A stretch of DNA of 24,715 nucleotides from an uncultured Lachnospiraceae bacterium (GTDB taxonomy: Bacteria > Bacillota > Clostridia > Lachnospirales > Lachnospiraceae): assembly GCA_910585005.1 (NCBI GenBank), contig CAJUCN010000030.1, positions 1-24,715 of the forward strand. Reading direction: 5' to 3'. Made by a program: the position numbers and the translations under genes. Under the pieces are notes generated by a model. That model was not told the origin of the DNA. It ran no database searches and saw nothing but the letters and a program-made list of their open reading frames with translations. Shown piece by piece: positions 1-5,734 of the stretch (position 1 is its first letter; each line of letters begins with the position of its first letter).

Positions 1-50
1 GTTTCTCTGCCCCGAAACTCCAATGCACTCAACAGGGTCTATCCGACCCA

Positions 51-100
51 TAAATAAAAAACCACCGGACATAAAAGGCGATTACCCTTTATGTCCGGTG
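51..100 (-). terminator. Rho-independent terminator of the NlpC/P60 gene
   Basis: A perfect 13-bp inverted repeat (arms 63-75 and 88-100, arm CACCGGACATAAA) is followed on the minus strand by a T-rich run (TTTTTTATTT, ending near 51). It starts 18 bases after the stop codon of the NlpC/P60 gene, so it should end that transcript. The first 50 bases of the window show nothing I can assign. Confidence 0.9.
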
Positions 101-117
101 ATACATCATCTGCTATC

Positions 118-1464
118 CTAGAAGATCCTTCTCACGGAAAGAACCGAACGATAAGATGCATTTGAGATAATGATACCCGTCTTAGCTGTAGACGCATGCA
201 CGATCTGACCGTTTCCAATATAAATTGCCACATGTCCTGAGTAACATACGATATCGCCAGGCTGTGCATTTTCAAGACCATTGACTGCTGATCCTACATT
301 TCTGTCCGCCGCCGAAGAATGAGGCAGGCTGACTCCAAAGTTATTGTACACGCTCATAACAAATCCTGAACAATCGGCGCCGTTTGTCAAGCTGGTTCCA
401 CCCCATACATAAGGATTTCCTACAAACTGACATGCATATTCTGCTACCGATTTCCCAAGCTCGCTTCCACTGCCTGTTACATACGCAGTATCAGAAGAAC
501 CGCCATTTCCTGAAGAACTGCTTGAGGATCTCTTCGCCGCTGCCTTCGCTGCTGCCTCCTGGGCCGCCCTTCTCTCGGCTGCTTCCTTCTCAAGCCTTGC
601 TTTCTCTTCCTCTTTTGACTCCGCTTTTACAAACTCCGTGGAAAGTGAAACATAATCCAGAGATACATATCCGTCACCTTCCTCGATGTTAACCTTTACC
701 CATCCGTCCAGCTCTTCTGTAACCAATAGCTGGTCTTCAATCGGAATCAGGCCCAAAACTGTCGTATCCAGTCCGGGCTGCTCCCGAACCTTCAGCGTAG
801 TGGTGGTAACGGTTGCAATTCTTGTTCCCACCTTTTTGGCAAGATCCACCGCATCATCTCCCGTAACACAATACTCCGCTTTTACATATCCTGTTACGCT
901 TCCTGATGTAATTTGATACCAGCCATCTTCTTCTGAAATAAATTCCCCTACGGACTTATCATACAGTTTTCCTAAAATTTCCCCGTCCTCGCTGGGAATG
1001 CTCCTTACATTGACATAATCATTTACCTTAGCAATCACCAGGGACTTAAAACCTTCCTCTTCCCTCTTAGATTCCAGTTCCCTTTCCTTTTGGGGAACTG
1101 TTTTGGTTGTGGAGGCTATGGCGGTCTCCTGGATCACTTTTTCTTCATCCTTTTCTATTTCTTCCTCTTCTTCCACAGCCGGCGTAGGTGTAAGCATGAT
1201 GGTGGGAATTGCTGTAGGAAGCTTTTCCTCACTGTCCATATCCGCCGATGGAGAAGGGGAGGCGGAAGGATTCTCCGTCTTTTCTTCTTCCTTTAAATCT
1301 TTCACACTGGTAGCATCCGAGGAAAGCGTAAAATCAATTCCTGCTGAGGGAAGCCCCCCCATTTCCTTTGCATAGATATCTAAGCTCATGCCTGAAAATA
1401 AAAGAACCGCCGACGCTGCGCCTACAGCTACATGCTTTATTATTTTCACATTTTTCTTCTGCAT
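118..1464 (-). CDS. Secreted SH3-repeat NlpC/P60 peptidoglycan endopeptidase
   Basis: Predicted cell-wall hydrolase of 448 aa that cleaves peptide stems of peptidoglycan. An N-terminal signal peptide (about residues 5-32, ending DIYAKE) is followed by a Ser/Pro/Glu-rich spacer (50-115), two bacterial SH3 domains (about 143-202 and 213-278), a charged Lys/Glu/Ala coiled-coil-like stretch (279-312), a Ser/Gly linker and a C-terminal NlpC/P60 domain (335-448). The catalytic residues are visible: Cys365 in GADCSGF, His411 in SGHVAIY and His423 in IVHAS. I chose the ATG at 1464 because GGAGG lies just before it; an upstream in-frame TTG at 1476 overlaps that ribosome binding site. It has its own strong promoter and a terminator, so it is probably monocistronic. 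The domain order resembles clostridial and Bacillus DL-endopeptidases used in growth or daughter-cell separation; the exact bond cleaved cannot be read from the sequence. Confidence 0.93.
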   Translation of the reverse strand: MQKKNVKIIKHVAVGAASAVLLFSGMSLDIYAKEMGGLPSAGIDFTLSSDATSVKDLKEEEKTENPSASPSPSADMDSEEKLPTAIPTIMLTPTPAVEEEEEIEKDEEKVIQETAIASTTKTVPQKERELESKREEEGFKSLVIAKVNDYVNVRSIPSEDGEILGKLYDKSVGEFISEEDGWYQITSGSVTGYVKAEYCVTGDDAVDLAKKVGTRIATVTTTTLKVREQPGLDTTVLGLIPIEDQLLVTEELDGWVKVNIEEGDGYVSLDYVSLSTEFVKAESKEEEKARLEKEAAERRAAQEAAAKAAAKRSSSSSSGNGGSSDTAYVTGSGSELGKSVAEYACQFVGNPYVWGGTSLTNGADCSGFVMSVYNNFGVSLPHSSAADRNVGSAVNGLENAQPGDIVCYSGHVAIYIGNGQIVHASTAKTGIIISNASYRSVLSVRRIF

Positions 1465-1512
1465 GCTATCCTCCAATCAGTAGATCCGAAAGTTTCAACC
1501 TTAAAGTTCAAA

Positions 1513-1529
1513 TGTTACAAAATTGTTAC
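1513..1529 (+). promoter_or_regulatory. Candidate WalR (YycF) binding site
   Basis: TGTTAC-AAAAT-TGTTAC, a direct repeat with exactly five bases between the halves, fits the published WalR consensus TGTWAH-N5-TGTWAH. A third TGTTAA follows at 1533-1538. It sits just downstream of the predicted transcription start of a cell-wall hydrolase, the class of gene WalRK controls in Firmicutes. The motif match is direct; regulation is inferred. No walR gene is recognised in this window. Confidence 0.55.
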
Positions 1530-1540
1530 GTCTGTTAACA

Positions 1541-1569
1541 AATATAACACTTTATCCCTTTTCTGTCAA
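1541..1569 (-). promoter_or_regulatory. SigA-type promoter of the NlpC/P60 gene
   Basis: On the minus strand, TTGACA (1569-1564) is separated by 17 bases from TATATT (1546-1541). This near-consensus vegetative promoter puts the transcription start near 1534, about 70 bases before the NlpC/P60 start codon. Confidence 0.85.
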
Positions 1570-1610
1570 CCCGGCAAAATCTTCTAATTGGAGTTTAACA
1601 GGAAATATTT

Positions 1611-2591
1611 CTAGCGAATATCGCCCTGGGCCAAGTACTCTAAAATAGAAGTAATCGCGTTCGCCCCGTCCGCCACTGCCGTTACCACCTGCCGAAGCTT
1701 CTTTCCCCTTATGTCCCCAGCCGCATATAACCCGGGACAAGAGGTCGCACAATCTTCCCCAGCCGCCAAGTAGCCTTTTTCATCACATCTGGCAAGCTTT
1801 CCGAAGACTTCACTGGAGGGGATGATCCCCACCCCCACAAATACCCCCTGTACAGGAAGGCTGCTTTTCTCCCCTGTTTTTACATTTTTTACCTGCAGTG
1901 ATTCCACCTGCTCCTGCCCTTCAATCCTTTCCGCCACAGTATCCCATATGATTTCAACATTGGGAAGGGCCATTACTTCCTTTTGGAGCACCGCTGCTGC
2001 ACGCAGCTCATCCCGGCGGTGGATCAGGTATACTTTCTCGCATCCTCTCGCCAAAAAAATAGCATCCTCAACCGCCACATCGCCGCCGCCAATCACAGCA
2101 GTCACCTTTCCCCGGAAGAACGCTCCATCACAGGTGGCACAGTAAGAGACTCCCATCCCTGCCAGTTCTTCCTCACCAGGTATCTTTAATTTTGCATGGG
2201 TTGCCCCGGTAGCCGCAAGGATCGTTTTCGTTTCGATCTCTCCTTGGTCGGTTTCCAGCACAAAGCCCTTGGGACAAGGGCCGCCACAGTCTGATGAGGC
2301 AGCCTGCAACTGGGCGTTTCCCTCTCTCCCGGCAATCTCCCTGACGGAAAGTATCTGGGCCTCTTTAAATTCGCACCCCAGTTTATCCGCATGGGCACGG
2401 AACTTCTCTGCTAAGTCAAATCCATTGATGCCTGGCAGCCCCGGATAATTATCCACCTCATAAGTATTTAACACCTGCCCCCCGCTCATGGGGTTCTTTT
2501 CCAGGGTAAGCGCTTTTAAGCCCGCTCTTTGTGCATAAATAGCCGCCGAAAGCCCTGCCGGGCCTGAACCCGCTATCACTACATCATACAT
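1611..2591 (-). CDS. trxB: Thioredoxin reductase, FAD/NADPH-dependent
   Basis: Reduces thioredoxin with NADPH through FAD and a redox-active disulfide, in the cytoplasm. Counting from the ATG at 2597, the GSGPAG FAD motif is at residues 10-15, the active-site CATC is Cys153/Cys156 followed by DG, the NADPH motif GGGDVAVEDA is at about 170-179, and the C-terminal FAD motif YAAGDIRGKKLRQ is present. The family is usually 305-320 aa. About 20 extra residues lie at 90-111 inside the FAD domain and carry CGGPC. Two in-frame ATGs exist (2597 and 2591); GGAG is only 3 bases from the first and 9 from the second, so I prefer 2591. It is the last gene of the probable zincin-metF-SDR-trxB run, 60 bases after the SDR gene. 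No thioredoxin gene is in the window, so a TrxR-like enzyme with another partner remains possible. Confidence 0.9.
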   Translation of the reverse strand: MYDVVIAGSGPAGLSAAIYAQRAGLKALTLEKNPMSGGQVLNTYEVDNYPGLPGINGFDLAEKFRAHADKLGCEFKEAQILSVREIAGREGNAQLQAASSDCGGPCPKGFVLETDQGEIETKTILAATGATHAKLKIPGEEELAGMGVSYCATCDGAFFRGKVTAVIGGGDVAVEDAIFLARGCEKVYLIHRRDELRAAAVLQKEVMALPNVEIIWDTVAERIEGQEQVESLQVKNVKTGEKSSLPVQGVFVGVGIIPSSEVFGKLARCDEKGYLAAGEDCATSCPGLYAAGDIRGKKLRQVVTAVADGANAITSILEYLAQGDIR

Positions 2592-2657
2592 ATCCATCTA
2601 CTCCTTTCCTATAAACCATATCTCATAACCTTCTGTCTGCCATCCTCCCACACGGAC

Positions 2658-3377
2658 CTAGATCCAGCCTCCATCCATGGTAACGATCTGTCCTGTAAAA
2701 TAATCCGGAGCATGTAAGATCTGCCGAATCATTTGTGCCGCCTCTATGGCGCTGCCGATCCGGTCCGCTGGAATCTCCTCCTGCAGCGCCGCCAACTCTT
2801 CTTTCGTAAAACCGCGGTTCATCTCTGTATCAATCATGCCAAATGCCACCCCGTTGACCTGTATCCCACTAGGCGCCAGTTCTTTTGCCAACGCCCGGGT
2901 AAAACTGTTTACTCCCCCTTTAGATGCGCTGTAGGCCACCTCCATAGATGCACCCACATTGCCCCACACCGAAGACACGTTAATAATCTTCCCTTCCTTA
3001 CGCCTGACCATTTGAGGTATAATCAGGCGGCAGAGATAAAAAAGGGAATTGAGGTTTGTATTGATCACCTGGCTCCACTGATCAACTGACATATCTGTCA
3101 GAAGCCCCACATAGGAGATCCCCGCATTATTGATCAATACCTGCACATCCCCTGCCTGCTCTATCATTGTCTCCACCTGCCCGGGGTCTGATACGTCGCA
3201 CAGCATCGTCTGACAGGAGATTTTTCCCATCTTTTCTACCTCTTCCTTAACATGCCCTATTTCTTTCTCCGACTTCCTGCATACCAAAAAGAGGTCGTAC
3301 CCTTCCCCGGCAAGGATCTTTGCCGTTTCCGCCCCAATTCCTCTTGAAGCTCCCGTGATAAGCGCTTTCTTTCTCAT
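2658..3377 (-). CDS. SDR family oxidoreductase, possibly EF-P 5-aminopentanone reductase
   Basis: A 239-aa NAD(P)H-dependent short-chain dehydrogenase/reductase. The Rossmann motif TGASRGIG is at residues 8-15, NNAG at 83-86, the structural Asn at about 110, and the catalytic Ser135/136, Tyr149 and Lys153 (YSASK) are present; it ends in the usual GG near the C terminus. The compact length and the RKKALITGASRGIG start resemble FabG-like proteins and YmfI, which in Bacillus reduces the 5-aminopentanoyl-lysine modification of elongation factor P. No fatty-acid genes are nearby, so FabG of the main pathway is unlikely. It starts 21 bases after metF ends, with a GGAAGG ribosome binding site, and is probably cotranscribed with it. 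Family assignment is firm; the substrate is a guess. Confidence 0.85.
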   Translation of the reverse strand: MRKKALITGASRGIGAETAKILAGEGYDLFLVCRKSEKEIGHVKEEVEKMGKISCQTMLCDVSDPGQVETMIEQAGDVQVLINNAGISYVGLLTDMSVDQWSQVINTNLNSLFYLCRLIIPQMVRRKEGKIINVSSVWGNVGASMEVAYSASKGGVNSFTRALAKELAPSGIQVNGVAFGMIDTEMNRGFTKEELAALQEEIPADRIGSAIEAAQMIRQILHAPDYFTGQIVTMDGGWI

Positions 3378-3398
3378 ATTTCCTTCCTTTTAGATCCA

Positions 3399-4271
3399 TC
3401 AGATCAAATTTTTGATTCCATCACAGATCCTGCCTGCTACCCTGGGGTTATTCATGGTAAAAATATGAATCCCATCCACATCATTCGATATCAGATCCAC
3501 AATTTGATTGATGGCATAAGCCATACCGGCATCAAACAAGGCTTCCTTATCCTCATCATATTTGTGCAGAATCCGCTCAAATTTCTGCGGAAGGCAGGCC
3601 CCGCAGATATTCACCATCCTCTCGATCTGCGCCCGGTTGGTCACCGGCATGATCCCCGCCTCAACAGGCACATCGATTCCGGCAATCCTTGTCTTTTCAT
3701 AAAAACGATAAAATGCATCATTGTCAAAAAACAATTGGGATACCAGGTGCGTCACCCCGGCATCTACCTTCTTCTTTAAATTACGGATATCCGTGATGGC
3801 GTCCGGCGCCTCCAAATGGGTTTCCGGATAACAAGCCCCACTGATATGGAAATCCCCGTACGCTTTAATATATGCAGTGAGTTCGTCCGCGTATTTAAAA
3901 TCATGTTTCATCGGAACCTTCGGGTTTACATCCCCCCGCAGAGCCAACACATTTTCAATGTCATTTTCCTTTAGCTGATCCAGGATCGTACTGATTTCCT
4001 TCTTATTATAATGCAGACAAGTAAGATGAACGATAGGCTCTACGCCGTAACGGTTTTTGATCTTCTTTGCCAGCTCCACTGTTTGATTATCCACAGCGCT
4101 GCCTCCTGCACCAAAAGTCACGCTGATGAAGTCAGGATGCAAATCGCACAATCTCTCCAAAGTAGCGTCAATATTCTTTAACGCCTCCTCCTTTTTGGGC
4201 GGGAAAATCTCAAACGATAAAACCGGTTTCCCTTCCCTTTTCTTTGCTTCAAAAATTTCCGTCACTCTCAT
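3399..4271 (-). CDS. metF: 5,10-methylenetetrahydrofolate reductase
   Basis: Reduces 5,10-methylene-THF to 5-methyl-THF with FAD, feeding methionine synthesis or, in acetogens, the Wood-Ljungdahl methyl branch. At 290 aa it matches bacterial MetF in length. Visible family motifs are SFEIFPPK near residue 20 with the catalytic Glu, FISVTFGAGGS near 50, the NVLALRGD segment near 108-115, and HLVSQLFFDNDAFYRF near 175-190 at the FAD/folate site. The ribosome binding site GGAG lies within the last codons of the upstream zincin-like gene, whose stop is only 6 bases from this ATG, so translation is probably coupled. I see no S-box riboswitch upstream of the run. The fusion with MetV or a zinc-finger partner seen in some acetogens is absent. 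Confidence 0.94.
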   Translation of the reverse strand: MRVTEIFEAKKREGKPVLSFEIFPPKKEEALKNIDATLERLCDLHPDFISVTFGAGGSAVDNQTVELAKKIKNRYGVEPIVHLTCLHYNKKEISTILDQLKENDIENVLALRGDVNPKVPMKHDFKYADELTAYIKAYGDFHISGACYPETHLEAPDAITDIRNLKKKVDAGVTHLVSQLFFDNDAFYRFYEKTRIAGIDVPVEAGIMPVTNRAQIERMVNICGACLPQKFERILHKYDEDKEALFDAGMAYAINQIVDLISNDVDGIHIFTMNNPRVAGRICDGIKNLI

Positions 4272-4277
4272 AGCGCC

Positions 4278-5117
4278 CTAATCTCCTTTTCTCTTAAGCT
4301 GGGGAAACTCGTCGGTCTCCTTGATCTCATCAATCCATCCCAAATGATACGCAGTCACCGGGGATACCATGTTTACAATCTCCTCTTCATGTCTTTTTCC
4401 ATTTTCGCCAAGAACCGTCCGCATGATCTCCAACGGGTATGTCTTCTGGATATAATCCGTAATTTTATGGGAATATTCTGCGTCCCGGTACAGGTCATGG
4501 GCGCCAAACACATGGAATATCTCATGAGCGTAAACCGCAGGCGGTTCCCCTGCAAAAAAAACAATGCTTTCCTTGGGATGATCCGTGCCGTCATAGACGA
4601 TTGCATAGGAAGTTCCAGGATGGTTGACAAAGATCAAAAGAGCCATTCCCTGGGCGCTATACTCCTCCATGAGGCCTTCAAAATCCACCAGTTCTTCTAC
4701 CCAAAAAGCAATCTCCCGGTCTAATCTGCCCGTTAAATCTTCCTCGTCCCCAATGGCAAAATCCACAGATACCTTACCGGAAAGCCCCTCCGCCTCCTGC
4801 CAGTCATAAATCAGTTCCACTTCTTTTTGATATTCCTGTGCCCTTTCCTCTATGTACGAAGCAGCTATCCCCAGATGCTCCAACGTCCGCTCTTTTTCTT
4901 CCATGTCCCATATATGCTCTGGCGTATCCACAAATAAACTGTAAAGCAGGTTGCTTCCCTCCAGATACTCCGCACTCCCAAGGCCATAACTGCTTCTGGG
5001 AATCCCCATTGCGTTTTCCGTCCTGGGATCCCCGGATGCCAAAAGAACCGATGCACTGATCAATAGCAAAAGACTCCCCGGCGTAAACACTGCCGATAAC
5101 CGTATCCCTTTTTTCAT
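4278..5117 (-). CDS. Secreted or membrane-anchored zincin-like putative metalloprotease
   Basis: I recognise no named family for this 279-aa protein, but the zinc-binding signature is clear: His198-Glu199-xx-His202-xx-Gly-xx-Asp208 in HEIFHVFGAHD, the HExxHxxGxxD form seen in snapalysin-like zincins. A possible Met-turn lies downstream at VNMVSP (about 248-253), followed by YHLGW. Residues 8-28 form a hydrophobic signal sequence or anchor with no lipobox cysteine, so the mature part should be outside the membrane. Residues 70-150 are rich in charged helices. The start ATG has GGAGG five bases upstream. It is the first gene of a tight run with metF, SDR and trxB, an unexpected partner set. Protease activity is inferred from the motif; substrate unknown. 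Confidence 0.75.
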   Translation of the reverse strand: MKKGIRLSAVFTPGSLLLLISASVLLASGDPRTENAMGIPRSSYGLGSAEYLEGSNLLYSLFVDTPEHIWDMEEKERTLEHLGIAASYIEERAQEYQKEVELIYDWQEAEGLSGKVSVDFAIGDEEDLTGRLDREIAFWVEELVDFEGLMEEYSAQGMALLIFVNHPGTSYAIVYDGTDHPKESIVFFAGEPPAVYAHEIFHVFGAHDLYRDAEYSHKITDYIQKTYPLEIMRTVLGENGKRHEEEIVNMVSPVTAYHLGWIDEIKETDEFPQLKRKGD

Positions 5118-5140
5118 ACCGCCCTCCGATCATACCCTTT

Positions 5141-5178
5141 CATCCTATAGGGATTTTGACAAGCTTTCCCGCAGGATG
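5141..5178. repeat. Short inverted repeat upstream of the zincin-like gene
   Basis: CATCCT (5141-5146) and AGGATG (5173-5178) form the outer arms, with GGG/CCC able to pair inside them, in the short gap between the 5182-5205 terminator and the zincin start. I find no well-spaced -35/-10 pair here, so the zincin-metF run may depend on read-through or an atypical promoter. The role of the repeat is unknown. Confidence 0.35.
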
Positions 5179-5205
5179 AAAAAGTACGGGCCAAAGCCCG
5201 TACTT
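5178..5205 (-). terminator. Rho-independent terminator of the small-protein unit
   Basis: A 10-bp perfect stem (5182-5191 with 5196-5205, arm AAGTACGGGC) and a 4-base loop are followed on the minus strand by T residues. It begins 11 bases after the stop of the 75-aa gene and separates it from the zincin-metF run. Confidence 0.85.
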
Positions 5206-5215
5206 CATGATTTAC

Positions 5216-5443
5216 CTATCCGATGCCGGGACCCCGAAACAGGCTGCCGACATTTTCCGCCGGATCAAGGGAAGCAATGATCCGATCCATTTCCTCTTTG
5301 GACTTCGCATCCTTACACCGCATGATCAAATGCTCCTTTTCTGTTTCGCTTAAACTGTCGTATCCGGCTTTCACCTGCTCATTCATGGCAACCGCCATGG
5401 ATAATCCCAGGGGAAGATTTCCTGTTTGATTATTAAAATCCAT
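5216..5443 (-). CDS. Small conserved-looking protein of unknown function, 75 aa
   Basis: Soluble, helical-looking 75-aa protein beginning MDFNNQTGNLPLGLSMAVAM and ending GSLFRGPGIG, with a central acidic/basic segment SLSETEKEHLIMRC. The N-terminal NLPLG(L/F)xMA pattern followed by a SLSxxxKxxLI segment resembles short uncharacterised clostridial proteins I recall, but I know of no function. I use the ATG at 5443 because GGAGGT lies 10 bases upstream of it; an in-frame GTG at 5461 overlaps that ribosome binding site. It lies 66 bases after the 38-aa membrane peptide gene with no clear promoter between, and has a strong terminator behind it, so the two small genes probably share one transcript. 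Confidence 0.7.
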   Translation of the reverse strand: MDFNNQTGNLPLGLSMAVAMNEQVKAGYDSLSETEKEHLIMRCKDAKSKEEMDRIIASLDPAENVGSLFRGPGIG

Positions 5444-5509
5444 AATGACCTGCACCTCCACAATTATTATGCGGATGATGCCGCTTTCTTATACTACACG
5501 AAATAAATT

Positions 5510-5626
5510 TCAGTCTTCCTCATCATCTTGCTCGGCTGCTACGGCAGAAACCACCGAAGATACCACTGAAATCACAACTGCTATCAGTATGATCACCAGG
5601 CCGCCTGCCAACAACATAAACTCCAT
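5510..5626 (-). CDS. 38-residue single-pass membrane peptide
   Basis: A short ORF of 38 codons plus TGA. It has a nearly perfect ribosome binding site (AAAGGAG, 8 bases before the ATG) and sits about 40 bases downstream of a consensus promoter. The peptide starts MEFMLLAGGLVIILIAVV, continues as one hydrophobic helix to about residue 31 with repeated SVVS steps, and ends in an acidic tail EQDDEED. This looks like a small integral membrane protein with a cytoplasmic or surface acidic tail. It lies between the LeuA-AraC fusion gene and the 75-aa gene. Comparable small hydrophobic peptides can be type I toxins, regulators of membrane enzymes or transporter subunits; nothing here decides among these. 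Confidence 0.72.
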   Translation of the reverse strand: MEFMLLAGGLVIILIAVVISVVSSVVSAVAAEQDDEED

Positions 5627-5670
5627 CCTTATCACTCCTTTGGGCTTTGGTTAATATTCTCAATAAAATT

Positions 5671-5699
5671 ATTGTAACGGAAAAGCTCTCCTTTTTCAA
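5671..5699 (-). promoter_or_regulatory. SigA-type promoter of the small-peptide unit
   Basis: On the minus strand, TTGAAA (5699-5694) and TACAAT (5676-5671) are 17 bases apart, giving a transcription start near 5664 and a leader of about 38 bases before the 38-aa ORF. It lies in the gap directly after the LeuA-AraC stop codon. Confidence 0.8.
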
Positions 5700-5734
5700 C
5701 TCCCATTTCAAAATAAAATTTCCTTTTGACCGTC

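Noticed and set aside
5118..5180. SAM riboswitch upstream of the metF run
   Set aside because: The available leader is too short and shows none of the conserved S-box core.
5182..5205. Terminator acting on the plus strand
   Set aside because: No T-run follows the stem on the plus strand, and no plus-strand gene lies upstream.
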